The notes: a model not told the origin generated them from the sequence alone. 10,988 nucleotides of DNA from Sanchytrium tribonematis (GCA_018985235.1 JADGIG010000273.1:1-10988), one strand, 5' to 3'. Counted from the first letter of the stretch, positions 1 to 8,438 are shown. Translations and numbers: made by a program.

Positions 1-1610
1 ATATCTTCATAACCTATATGAACCACATCCGATATTTTCTCACCCAAAAGCCATGTATTTTTTGCCAACATAAAACTTTTTTTAGTTACAAGTTGTGACG
101 TAATGAAATAAAACTTACCCAACTTGTATCCTGGATAATGAAATTTGATATTTTGCCAATTCCAAGCAGCCTTGACTAAAACAAGCTTCATATTTCCTGC
201 TTTTTTACCCTTTATTGCTAGAATGTCATTATCCCCAATCTTGTTCTCTTTAGGAATATTTCCATGTAACCCATCTGTCCATTTGTGGTTCTTATCTCCA
301 CATTTTACCTGAATAATATCAATTATATTTTGATTCACGATAAAACCATGCAAACAATTGTTATTGGCACTCATGATTTGATAAACACCATCCATTAGTG
401 GTTGGGTTTTAACCACTTCGCGAAAAACACCTAAACTTAATACTTCAGAGTGCTTTCTCAAAATGACAGATTCCATGTAGTGCCCCATTAACGTAAATTT
501 CTCTTCTGTCAACAAAGTAAACACTAATTGCTCCATGCAGGCAGCATGTAAGTTAAAATATTCAACAATATATGCGATTGTATAAGGTAACAATAACTGT
601 ATTTCCTTTTTATCAGGAATTGAATGGAAAAAGTACGACTCTGAGTATTTCTCGATACAGGTCGAAAATTTTCCTGGAAGACATTGATTGGTAAATAACT
701 CTGTCCATTTTAGAGTTATTATATCAAACGGGTTTCCACTGTCGTATTGTAGATAAAACATGGTTAAAATGGAAGCCAATAAAGGACACTTATCAATGTA
801 TTCCCAAAATTCTGTTTTCGAAATAGGTAGCTCACTGGGTGAATTCATGTACCTTGGAACACCACCTGTATACCAAAGAATATTAGAAGCTTGATCTGTA
901 TCAACTGAGCAATACTTTGCTATATTATCTGCATCTCGTAAAGGGTAAATGTATTTTTTTGTGTATACAGTGTTATTCAAGTTTGAATAACCTGGAAGTA
1001 TATTCTTGAATGCATATTCAGTGAGTTCGTAAGAGCTACTAGATATAAATCCCAATGAGCAAGTGGATTTGCCAATGATCTGGAGCTGGTAAATAATCTC
1101 CATACTTTTGAGTTTATGGATTGCATCACACTTGTAAACATGATGTATCCCATCTGCAAAGAAAAACAGCCTGAATCCCTTATTTTTAACAGCTTTAAAC
1201 CAGTCAAGTGCTTGATCAAACTCTTCATGTTTTAAATCACAACCACGTCCTGTAAGCCAAACCTGTATTCTCTCAAATGGAGTCTGTAGTGCTTGTATTG
1301 GCTGAGACATGTCACTGTAGAAACATTGAGCATTTTTCTGGTTTACCCCAAAATACTTGTTCAGTAATATTATCATATTTTCCATTAACCAGGACTTACC
1401 TGTTCCTCTAGCACCTATAAAAGCATAATTTGGTTTCTGAACTATCTGATTTACATCTAACATTCTTTCAACTGCCACAGAAATATCTTTAAGTATATTT
1501 CTAACATTTTCTGTAGTGAATAGCGACTTTGTGTCTAGACTACTCCATTCAGAAAGTACATATTCATGAACAGAAGAGGAAATATTACAAGATGATGATT
1601 TATTCTCCAT
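1..1610 (-). CDS. P-loop NTPase with possible REase-like nuclease region (Crinkler/RHS-type), 3' end beyond window
   Basis: The minus strand is open without a stop from ATG 1610 to base 1, giving 536 residues with the C-terminus missing. Residues 66-73 form a Walker A loop, GARGTGKS. A hydrophobic strand ending FFFADG (D153) may be Walker B, GFISSSS (187-193) resembles a sensor strand, and TGGVPRY (248-254) is the motif often seen after the ATPase core in STAND/archaeal-type ATPases and in Crinkler/RHS proteins. Further on, GHYMES (E380 region) followed by NIIDIIQVK (D431, Q434, K436) could be the core of a PD-(D/E)XK-like nuclease of the Mrr type (QxK). No signal peptide or membrane segment is evident. 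Crinkler/RHS proteins are linked to transposons and to secreted or host-nuclear effectors, but nothing here proves such a role. The gene is certain as an ORF, the NTPase call is good, and the nuclease and family calls are inference. Its first 19 bases overlap a small plus-strand ORF. Confidence 0.7.
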   Translation of the reverse strand, partial: MENKSSSCNISSSVHEYVLSEWSSLDTKSLFTTENVRNILKDISVAVERMLDVNQIVQKPNYAFIGARGTGKSWLMENMIILLNKYFGVNQKNAQCFYSDMSQPIQALQTPFERIQVWLTGRGCDLKHEEFDQALDWFKAVKNKGFRLFFFADGIHHVYKCDAIHKLKSMEIIYQLQIIGKSTCSLGFISSSSYELTEYAFKNILPGYSNLNNTVYTKKYIYPLRDADNIAKYCSVDTDQASNILWYTGGVPRYMNSPSELPISKTEFWEYIDKCPLLASILTMFYLQYDSGNPFDIITLKWTELFTNQCLPGKFSTCIEKYSESYFFHSIPDKKEIQLLLPYTIAYIVEYFNLHAACMEQLVFTLLTEEKFTLMGHYMESVILRKHSEVLSLGVFREVVKTQPLMDGVYQIMSANNNCLHGFIVNQNIIDIIQVKCGDKNHKWTDGLHGNIPKENKIGDNDILAIKGKKAGNMKLVLVKAAWNWQNIKFHYPGYKLGKFYFITSQLVTKKSFMLAKNTWLLGEKISDVVHIGYED

Positions 1611-1822
1611 CTTACAAGAAGTCAATTGGTAAAGACACGTTTGGTAAATTAATTTTGAGAAAAGGAAAATTCAAAGTGCCAAAAGTACCAACACCAACAC
1701 TTTTTGCGACTGCAGTATTAAAAAGCATAATTGAAGTGAACAGACATACAGTCAAGCAACCCTATTCTAGCTTTAAGTGTATATTGCCAAACAATCCTCG
1801 TCTAATTATTTTACTCTTTTAA
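1592..1822 (+). CDS. Possible small basic ORF, or first exon of an unknown gene
   Basis: From tandem ATG codons at 1592 and 1595 a 76-residue frame runs to TAA at 1820-1822. It begins MMIYSPSYKKSIG and contains a basic stretch and VPTPTLFATAVL, with ordinary codon use and no low-complexity run. I do not recognise it. It overlaps the start of the NTPase gene on the opposite strand by 19 bases, so the two ATGs face away from each other across a tiny overlap. It could be a real small gene, a first exon spliced to something downstream, or chance. No 19-nt intron of the type found in the recognised genes lies between it and the plus-strand frame near 2.05 kb, so I could not join them. Confidence 0.3.
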   Translation: MMIYSPSYKKSIGKDTFGKLILRKGKFKVPKVPTPTLFATAVLKSIIEVNRHTVKQPYSSFKCILPNNPRLIILLF

Positions 1823-1872
1823 TTGAATTTGACCAGACTAGCAGAAATAGTTGGTTCGATTAGCACAATCAC

Positions 1873-2112
1873 TTATATTGCAAACAATTTTTTGAACACT
1901 TTTTGACAGCTTTGATCTTGGCATTCAGAAAGGTGTCTAGAATGTCTTCTACAATCTGGAACTGGTTCGCCATAATTTTGAGGATCCTCATGTGTTACTG
2001 TCAATTTTGGAAATTCTTTTTTCTTGGAAGTCATAAGGACACAAACAATTGAATGCTCAAATTTTTTCAATTCATAATAACTATGGTGGCTACCATCAGA
2101 TACTTGATCACC
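1873..2112 (-). CDS. Possible short minus-strand exon, unrecognised
   Basis: The minus strand is open from just after an AG at 2113 (context ATTCTTCAG, a good splice acceptor) to TAA at 1875-1873. The first in-frame ATG gives a 53-residue product starting MTSKKKEFPKL. The frame reads like protein: THEDPQNYGEPVPD, then a C-x9-C pair (CRRHSRHLSEC) and one more Cys. If the AG is an acceptor, a donor at ACAG/GTAGAA would give a 62-nt intron and an in-frame upstream exon starting MKSGQSMGIEKC, with its ATG near 2234. This conflicts with the plus-strand frame over the same bases, and only one is likely real. No family recognised. Confidence 0.3.
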   Translation of the reverse strand, partial: GDQVSDGSHHSYYELKKFEHSIVCVLMTSKKKEFPKLTVTHEDPQNYGEPVPDCRRHSRHLSECQDQSCQKVFKKLFAI

Positions 2113-2325
2113 TGAAGAATGATTGTAAAAGTTTAATCATTGTAAAACACAGGGGTAAAGACAGACTTTCTACCTGTAAGAATCGAACTGCATTTCTCTA
2201 TTCCCATAGATTGCCCAGATTTCATTACAGAAACTAACCTAAGTAAAATTAAGCACAAGAAAATTGTTGATTTTGAATCGAAAATCGATGAAGGAAATGT
2301 ATTCTATACAGACCAAGTTATACAC
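2037..2325 (+). other. Open plus-strand frames that may be the 5' part of the 2326-3024 gene
   Basis: The reading frame of the 2326-3024 gene stays open upstream to 2146 with protein-like sequence (VRIELHFSIPIDCPDF and onward) but has no ATG there. A second open frame covers 2037-2141 (NNYGGYHQILDHLKND). A 28-nt GT-AG segment at 2125-2152 would fuse the two in frame through a Trp codon. A 19-nt GT-AG at 2142-2160 would also fuse them, but lacks the shared internal bases of the three good introns. So the true protein may start further left than 2326. The opposite strand is also open across part of this stretch, which is why I leave it as a region rather than an exon. Confidence 0.35.
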
Positions 2326-3024
2326 ATGGCTCCATTTGAGAATATACCTAATGGTTGGGAAAATAAATTCGAGACTTTTTTTGTTGAGGCATATTTAGAC
2401 CAAGAAAAATGTAGAGAGAATACTTGGTTGAAAGCTGTACAAAGAATTACAAATGGGAAACAAACAACTGAATATGTAACCAAAAAAGCCGGATCTGACA
2501 AATCAAAGTTATTTGTTCATTTACAAAAGGAAACAATTGAAATTTTGGCAGAATCAGAATTCTTGAATAGTTATTTTCACTGTTTAGTTGATCGAATTAT
2601 ATTTGAGAATGAAAAATATCCAAACGTGAAGTTGCAGTGGGATCTTGCTACTTATCCAAAAGGTGACACCCATACTGTATTCTCGCTTAAATCACCTGTT
2701 GGAAATTCGGCCGAATTTTTGAAAGCTAAAGGGGACTTTGACATCAAACTAACTAGATCTAAAGCGGTGGAATACATCTTTAGACACAAGAAGGAGTTAT
2801 ATGATGAATTGATGTTGAAGAACATCTTGCCAACTATCGATTATACGACTGGATCTCTTTGTACTGGAAGTGTTCATCCAAGATTAATTGAATTTAGTAA
2901 AAACTTTTGCAGAGCTACAATGATGATAATGGAAGTTGATGAATACAAAGACTGGACTGTTGATGAGATGAATCATTTGTTTGAACAATATGATGACTTG
3001 AAAGCCCAAAATATTGCTGATTAA
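2326..3024 (+). CDS. Unrecognised 232-residue protein (5' end uncertain)
   Basis: From the first in-frame ATG at 2326 the frame runs 232 codons to TAA at 3022-3024. The product is soluble-looking, charged and mixed alpha/beta, with no signal peptide, no membrane segment and no motif I can name. Features visible: an amphipathic stretch around FVHLQKETIEILAESEF, a beta-rich middle (VKLQWDLATY), and an acidic C-terminal helix ending QYDDLKAQNIAD. The frame continues open upstream to 2146, so 2326 may be an internal Met. An AATAAA hexamer overlaps the stop codon, which supports this strand as transcribed. It lies tail-to-tail with SERCA. I considered a mitochondrial ribosomal protein but found no convincing match. 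Confidence 0.65.
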   Translation: MAPFENIPNGWENKFETFFVEAYLDQEKCRENTWLKAVQRITNGKQTTEYVTKKAGSDKSKLFVHLQKETIEILAESEFLNSYFHCLVDRIIFENEKYPNVKLQWDLATYPKGDTHTVFSLKSPVGNSAEFLKAKGDFDIKLTRSKAVEYIFRHKKELYDELMLKNILPTIDYTTGSLCTGSVHPRLIEFSKNFCRATMMIMEVDEYKDWTVDEMNHLFEQYDDLKAQNIAD

Positions 3025-3028
3025 TAAA
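3023..3028 (+). terminator. AATAAA polyadenylation signal overlapping the stop codon
   Basis: The stop TAA (3022-3024) shares two bases with AATAAA. The sequence is seen directly; its use as the cleavage signal is inferred. Confidence 0.5.
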
Positions 3029-3444
3029 TTTTTTCTAATGCTAGTTATAAATTGCATAAATGCTAGACTAAAAATATTAAGAAATAGTAAAACGATTTTA
3101 ATTGATCAATTAACTAGGTCAAATTTCAGCATTTCAGAAATTTTGAAATCAGATTTCTTTTTAAATTAATATTGTCTAGAAATCTTATTGGATGTCTCAT
3201 GTTTTGTATATGTTAACAAATGATAAGTTGAGTATGGATAGGTTTATGAAATAGTGACAAATTTATGTAATTCTTTTAGTTTCTAATTCATATTTTATTG
3301 CATTCATCTGCAATGTTGCTGTTTCATGTCGAATTATCGGAATCATGATTGAATTCCATAGCCAGTTTTCCATTTCGTTTATCTACTAGCTCATTTACAA
3401 ATTACAAAGGGGCGTCATAATGAACTCAAATACGAAAAATTTAT
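3025..3444. other. Intergenic region between convergent genes
   Basis: This 420-bp AT-rich stretch lies between the 3' ends of the unknown plus-strand gene and SERCA. I see no ORF of interest, no tRNA-like structure and no mobile element ends. It holds a 16-bp perfect palindrome at 3098-3113 and both genes' 3' untranslated sequence. Confidence 0.6.
3098..3113. repeat. 16-bp perfect palindrome
   Basis: TTAATTGATCAATTAA equals its own reverse complement. It sits about 75 bp after the stop of the unknown plus-strand gene, in the convergent gap. It could be a protein-binding site or chance in AT-rich DNA; without a loop it would be a poor RNA hairpin. Confidence 0.4.
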
Positions 3445-3445
3445 T
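3440..3445 (-). terminator. AATAAA polyadenylation signal overlapping the SERCA stop
   Basis: On the minus strand the last base of the stop TAA (3447-3445) is the first base of AATAAA. Seen directly; function inferred. Confidence 0.5.
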
Positions 3446-6382
3446 TAGTCTTTCTTTTGTTTTTGACGAATTGGCATTACAATGGTTCTACTGACAAATT
3501 TTAATACTTCATCAATGAGAATAACTGGAAAAGAAATGTACACCACACCTTTCCATTCATTCCAACTTAATGGTAATATATTAAATATTTGATTAAAGAA
3601 TGGGACTTCAAGTATCATAAAATGTAAAGCCATACTCAAAGTAATTGCCAGAATTAAAAATGTGTTTTTCCACAGTGGCATTTGCAACAAGGATTCATTC
3701 TCACTCAGTGAATTCATAGCATTAAACATTTCGATAACCACTAAAACACTTAATGAAATAGTCGATGCTTTCTTTTGATGGTGATTTGAAAAAATACTAC
3801 AGTCCATTTGTGTGGCATCGCATTTTGCAAATGATTGCTAAATAAATATAAAATACCAATTGTTTAAATGTAATTTCTGGTCCTTCGCTGAAATAGCAGT
3901 AGTACCAAGCATATCCAAATACAGTTGCAACTCCAACATACGTTCCAATAATCATATATCTGATAAATAACCACCTTCCGACAATTGGCTCACTTGATTT
4001 TCTAGGTGGGCGCACCATAATTTCGTGATCAGCAGGATTAAATCCCAATGCAGTGGCTGGTAAACCATCAGTGACCAAATTGACCCATAGCAATTGAACA
4101 GGAATCAAAGCTTCTGGCATTCCCATCAAGACCGTTAAAAAGATACTCACAACTTCACCAATATTACTACTGATCAAATAACGAATAAATTGCTTGGTAT
4201 TGCTGTAAATGTTTCTTCCTTCTTCTACTGCCGCTACAATTGTGGCAAAATTGTCATCTTGAAGCACCATATCTGCAGCGTGTTTTGCGACATCAGTACC
4301 ACTACCCATAGCCACACCGATATCCGCTTTCTTAAGTGCAGGTGCATCATTCACACCATCTCCAGTCATCGCAACCACATGCTCCTGTTGCTGTAAATAA
4401 TGAACCAATTGAGATTTGTGCTGTGGTTCAGTTCTACTAAATAGTCTGGCAGTTTTAATACATTCTTGCTTTCGTTGTTCTGACATTTGATCCCATTCTC
4501 TTCCAGTAAAACTGACTTCACTCATTTTAACGTTTAGTTCTTCGAAAAGACCAATTTTTTCACAAATGCTTTCTGCTGTTTTTTGATTGTCACCCGTGAT
4601 AACTACAATTCTGATTCCTGCATCATAACATGTTTGAATAGATTCATATACTTCTGGACGAGGTGGATCACGCATACCAACAATTCCCACAAATATTAAA
4701 TCTTCTTCAATACTTGCATATGATTCAGGGGGAATATTGACCAATGCAGATGTATCTGATACATCCTTGTAAGCCATCAATAAACAACGCAAGGCTTGAT
4801 TGGTGTATGTATTCAAATGCGTCAAAATCAAATCCTTTAATTTTTTGGATAAAGGAACAGTTTTGCCATTTATAAGTGCAGTAGAACATCTCAACAAGAG
4901 TTGCTCTGGTGCACCTTTGACATATAAAGTGCTTTTTGTATTTCTAGTTCTTCGCTTCTGTTCTACCAACACACTCATGCTTTTTCTATCTCTACTAAAT
5001 TCATAAGTTTGGACTTTGTTAAATTGTTGCAATAATTCATTGTTATATGTCATACCATTAGAATGTTCTTGAATTGGATTACATTTCTCAACCAAACAAC
5101 GCAAAGCGGCTTCAGTTGGTTCTCCAACACATTTGTAATGCGTATCGTAATCAATAAAACTATCATTACAGAAACTACAACACTGAACAAGTGCCTGAGG
5201 CAATGGCGTATTTGGACTGATGGTGCCAACTGGATCGTAGCCATTTCCTGTTACACTAAAATGTTGGACATACGGGGTATCTGGATTGTCCAATATAAAC
5301 ACTTGTTCAACGCACATTTGATTTGTGGTTAATGTGCCTGTTTTGTCACTACAAATCACATCACAACATCCTAGAGTTTCTACAGATGGCAAATGTCTGA
5401 CAATTGCATTCTTTTTCGCCATTTTCTTAGTTCCTAAAGCCAAACATGTTGTGATGACCACTGCCAAACCTTCTGGAATAGCGGCTACAGCCAAAGAGAC
5501 TGCAATTTTAAAATAATAAATTGCACCTTTAAGCCAATATTGATGTTGTTTATCATTAAAATGATTAATGTTCATGAGCCATACCAGAATGCAAATGACA
5601 GCAATCCATTTAGCTAATGCATCTCCAAATTCATCCAATTTTTTCTTTAGTGGCGATTTTTGATCATCGTCGCTGCTGATTTCTGTGTGGATTTTGCCAA
5701 GTTCAGTCAATAGACCAGTTTTTATAACCAAAGCTCTACATGTGCCACTCACTACTAAGGTACCACTAAAGACAATATTAGTCATATCTTGTAAGACGAC
5801 ATCTTGAGCAACAACATCAGTAGTTTTATAAACACTTACTGATTCTCCAGTCAAAATAGATTGATCGATTCTCAAATTACCACTGACAGTCAATAGCCTG
5901 CAGTCTGCTGGAACTACATTACCAGTTCTTAATTCAATTACATCTCCCGGAACAAGAAATTTCGCCAATTTAACAACTAATTGGTCATTGATATAAGCAT
6001 GGCACTGAGTTGGAGTGTATTCTTTCAAGGCATTGATAGCTTGCAAAGCATTATTTTCTTGTAGAATACCTACAACGGCGTTTGCAATTAAAATTAACAA
6101 TATAACTGTTGGTTCGGCAAATGCCATTGCGATATGGACATCGCTACCTTCATAATATTCTTCAACAGCTAAACCAAAACTGACCAGTGCTGCACCAAGT
6201 AAAATACGAACAAGTGTATCCTCAAATTGTTCCTTGATCATTTCAAGCCAAGATGCTTCTTCGGAATCTGGAATCTCATTAAGACCCACTTGCTTTAATT
6301 TCATTTCATGCTGTTGTTCAGACAATCCTGTCATCGTTGAGTTCAAAACTCGCAAGCATTCATCAACTGATTTCGAATGCAT
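3445..6382 (-). CDS. SERCA-type calcium-transporting P-type ATPase (two exons)
   Basis: P2A pump that moves Ca2+ from cytosol into the ER at the cost of ATP. Exons 6382-3857 and 3837-3445 join to 972 residues, close to the usual length of about 1000. The start is ATG 6382, giving [10 protein letters not shown], which aligns with SERCA N-termini. Visible parts: actuator TGES (178-181), M4 motif PEGL with Ca-ligand E304, phosphorylation site DKTGT with D346, nucleotide-domain KGAPE (489-493), TGDN (596-599), hinge TGDGVND (673-679), and Ca ligands N740, E743, N768, T771, D772 and E878 in M5, M6 and M8. The Phe of the thapsigargin-site motif DEFG is present (F252). The C-terminus KQKKD fits a KxKxx ER-retrieval signal. 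Odd: the usual PEGLPAV reads PEGLAVV. The splice restores [12 protein letters not shown] before the M8 region, which ends one frame and opens the next. Family assignment is firm. Confidence 0.96.
3838..3856 (-). other. 19-nt intron of the SERCA gene
   Basis: GTATTTTATATTTATTTAG on the minus strand, phase 0, after codon 842. Left in, the frame runs to a TAG after 19 more codons. Removed, it joins FKQL to [13 protein letters not shown], matching the M7-M8 lumenal loop of SERCA, and the frame continues to the normal C-terminus. Possible branch A at position 14. Confidence 0.92.
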
Positions 6383-6677
6383 TATTTCAAGGAGTTGCAA
6401 GAAAAAAGATAAGTTTTAAATATTAAAAGATGACTGATGTATAGGTCTCGTTTGAGATACATTCAGGAATTTCCTTTATCAAATCTGAGAGGTCGGCAGT
6501 TAAACGTGGGGTGGTTTGCTGCAAATTAATAAAAGGAAAAGAAGAAATTGCAAAGTAGGATTCACTTGGCGATGATTAAATTTAGGCCATTAATGACTCA
6601 TACTAGTTACTACTTGATACGGCTATGTCTCCGCGTCACTTCTACATTTGTATCAATGTCATTTACTTCAAAATTGA
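6383..6677. other. Intergenic region upstream of SERCA and downstream of profilin
   Basis: About 295 bp between two minus-strand genes. It should contain the SERCA promoter and 5' leader and the profilin 3' end. A pyrimidine-rich run (CTTATCTTTTTTCTTGC) lies just before the SERCA ATG on the minus strand. I see no TATA box, RNA gene or ORF worth calling, and no AATAAA close to the profilin stop. Confidence 0.5.
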
Positions 6678-7077
6678 CTAGTAGTTAACACTGATCAAGT
6701 AATCTGCCAATTTTTCAACAACAGATGTGGCTTCACCAGGCTGTACATTTTCATCATATGTACCGATCAATACAGCTTGTTTGGTTTTAACACAAACGAC
6801 TCCACCGCTTCCCTGAGTAAATAATTTATACCAATTTTCCGTAAACTGAACGGTCATCACATCTCAAAGCAATGTATTTCTTTCCGCTAATATATAATCC
6901 ACCAGCACGGATTCCAGATGCATCTTTAAAGGCACCATATAATTTTTCCAATTCTTGTGGACTTACGTTAAATCCACCTGATGCAGCCCATGTTGATTTA
7001 TCATGCCCAAAGATACCTGCGGCATTGATTTTCTTTGTTCCAACCAAGTTTTGATCAACGTAAGATTGCCAGCTCAT
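6678..7077 (-). CDS. Profilin (two exons)
   Basis: Small cytosolic protein that binds monomeric actin, proline-rich ligands and phosphoinositides, and promotes actin turnover. Exons 7077-6832 and 6812-6678 give 126 residues, the normal length. It starts [13 protein letters not shown], the conserved profilin N-terminus whose aromatic residues bind poly-proline. It continues with WAASGGF, a GLYISGKKY strand, [25 protein letters not shown] and the C-terminal helix VVEKLADYL. The DDRSxYGK and GVVCVKTKQ stretches resemble fungal and plant profilins more than insect ones. The single 19-nt intron falls between YGKL and GSGGVV; without removing it the frame stops at once. It lies between SERCA and the unknown 7584-8438 gene, all on the minus strand. 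Call is firm. Confidence 0.96.
6813..6831 (-). other. 19-nt intron of the profilin gene
   Basis: GTATAAATTATTTACTCAG on the minus strand, phase 0, after codon 82. Retained, it adds Val and an in-frame TAA. Removed, it gives [16 protein letters not shown], matching profilins. The TTTAC at positions 11-15 resembles a branch site with A at 14. Confidence 0.93.
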
Positions 7078-7583
7078 TCAAGTAAAACGGGCGCGTCTCA
7101 TCTTTTATACCCCTCAATCGGTACTTGATTGGTTAGATTCTAAAACGTCATTAAAACGTTGCGGTTCAAAGCTCTCATTAATAACTAGGGACTCCGTTGC
7201 TAAATTTTGGTTTGTCACTTAGAATATGCCAAGGTTCAATCTTCCCAATCTTTAAATTTGACGGTACCCACTTTATGACCTTTTTAGAACGATGACGCTT
7301 TGACTTGACACGTTACAAAATGATTTCGCTTGTGCCGTTAGGAATCTAAAAATAATAATACCCTTCTATTACTGGATCATTATTCGCAAAATTGAAAATA
7401 AAAAAAAGAATTAGTAAAATTTTATTATTGAAATAGTTGAAATATTTGATAACGATTTTGTGCAAACTCTTCACCGCTGACACAACACCCTTTTACTGAG
7501 TTTATGATAAAACAGCCCTAACTACAAAATTTAAGACGTTTGCCCTTAAATTGGGAAAACACAAGAAAATATGTCTCTAAGAT
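7078..7583. other. Intergenic region between profilin and the unknown minus-strand gene
   Basis: This 506-bp gap holds the profilin promoter, including a TATA-like element near 7101-7109, and the 3' end of the upstream gene. I checked two TTC-containing stretches (around 7163 and 7236) for tRNA T-arms and neither pairs. There is an A-rich run near 7400. No ORF, repeat or mobile element seen. Confidence 0.5.
7101..7109 (-). promoter_or_regulatory. TATA-like element upstream of profilin
   Basis: The minus strand reads TATAAAAGA, starting 32 bases and ending 24 bases before the profilin ATG. If used with normal TATA-to-start spacing, transcription would begin almost at the ATG, so the 5' leader would be nearly absent. 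It may be a chance AT-rich match. Confidence 0.35.
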
Positions 7584-8438
7584 TTACTTGTTATAAACTC
7601 CTAATACTTTCGCAATCCTCCATAAATCGTTAATCAAAGCAGTCTGTTCCTTGTCTAATAAAGAAGAATAATCGCCAAATATGTGACATGCTTTAATGAT
7701 ATCATTCGCGTCAGTTTCGTTGCCAGTAAATTTAACATGTAAATCCATATCTCTCTCTTTATTTATCTTTAATCCTTCCAACATGCTTTTTTCCAATGGT
7801 ATGCTTTTGGAATTACAAAATGATTCAAAAACTTGAAGTAAAACCAAAGACTTATGTCCTAAATTGCTATCATCTACGTCATAATTACTGCCAAACGCAC
7901 CAATGACGGCATTCAAGACCTGTTCCGTGTAAATTGAATCCCATTCAGCCTGATTACCTTGCAAATTAGAATCTTTTTTAATTTTTTCCGGTATATTGTT
8001 AATAAAATAGTCTTGAAGATGTCCAGGAAGTTTTGACAGGATATCTGAAATGCAAACGCTCGTTATTAACTTAAACAGACTTATACCTCGTTTTTCTGCA
8101 ATTCGTCTCCAAGCTTCTTTTTCTTGCTCTTTTGCATCTAGCTCCTCCATCAATTTGACATTTCTTTGGTGCATTAAACTAAAATTAAATGTCAGATTAC
8201 GTAATAAATCGTATATTAATTCTGATGATTTGACTCCTTGTGTCTCGTTTTGAATTGTTTGCATTCGCTGTTGGACTTCTTCTGGTGATGCCGCAGCTGT
8301 TTTTAATCCTTTAATCAGTTCTAACATTGAGTAGTTAAAATCCTCGGACACTTTACTTTTCTTTAATTCAACTATAACGTTATTAATGTGTGATTCTGGG
8401 CATCCTAACTCAATCAAATCTTTTTTCAAATTTTCCAT
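7584..8438 (-). CDS. Unrecognised 284-residue protein with central coiled-coil-like segment
   Basis: Single open frame from ATG 8438 to TAA 7586-7584. I do not recognise the family. The N-terminal part (about 1-75) is helical and charged. Around residues 92-120 a run rich in Glu, Lys and Leu (KLMEELDAKEQEKEAWRRIAEK) looks like a coiled coil. The C-terminal half has hydrophobic helices (QVLNAVIGAFGSNYD, LVLLQVFESFCNS) and ends LWRIAKVLGVYNK. No signal peptide or membrane span. An in-frame 42-nt GT-AG segment at 8045-8086, with a strong donor and acceptor, could be an intron; removing it leaves 270 residues and joins AEKR to DILSKLPGHL. It is divergently arranged with the isocitrate dehydrogenase gene, 226 bp between start codons, so they may share a promoter region. 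Confidence 0.8.
   Translation of the reverse strand: MENLKKDLIELGCPESHINNVIVELKKSKVSEDFNYSMLELIKGLKTAAASPEEVQQRMQTIQNETQGVKSSELIYDLLRNLTFNFSLMHQRNVKLMEELDAKEQEKEAWRRIAEKRGISLFKLITSVCISDILSKLPGHLQDYFINNIPEKIKKDSNLQGNQAEWDSIYTEQVLNAVIGAFGSNYDVDDSNLGHKSLVLLQVFESFCNSKSIPLEKSMLEGLKINKERDMDLHVKFTGNETDANDIIKACHIFGDYSSLLDKEQTALINDLWRIAKVLGVYNK
8045..8086 (-). other. Candidate 42-nt in-frame intron
   Basis: On the minus strand this begins GTATAAGT and ends TTTGCATTTCAG, with TTAATAAC inside as a possible branch site. It is 42 nt, divisible by three, and has no stop, so both the spliced and unspliced forms are open. It differs in length from the three proven-looking 19-nt introns. Kept as coding, it adds GISLFKLITSVCIS. 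Confidence 0.4.

Noticed and set aside
977-1228. 83-residue minus-strand ORF
   Set aside because: Out-of-frame shadow of the long NTPase frame, which runs unbroken through it.
2142-2160. A fourth 19-nt GT-AG segment that would fuse two plus-strand open frames
   Set aside because: It has the right length and keeps the frame, but it is G-rich inside and lacks the T9, T11, T12 and A14 shared by the three supported introns; no known protein motif is restored.
2299-2317. Another 19-nt GT-AG segment on the plus strand
   Set aside because: Splicing it would shift the frame out of the 2326-3024 ORF and no usable upstream frame matches; it lacks T11 and T12.
3445-3837. Separate small membrane protein of 120 residues downstream of SERCA
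   Set aside because: It is the C-terminal part of SERCA (M8-M10), joined in frame by removing the 19-nt intron; its apparent start Met is an internal residue.
7160-7260. Possible tRNA T-arm (GGTTCAA) motifs
   Set aside because: The flanking bases do not form a five-pair T stem and no cloverleaf can be built around either motif.
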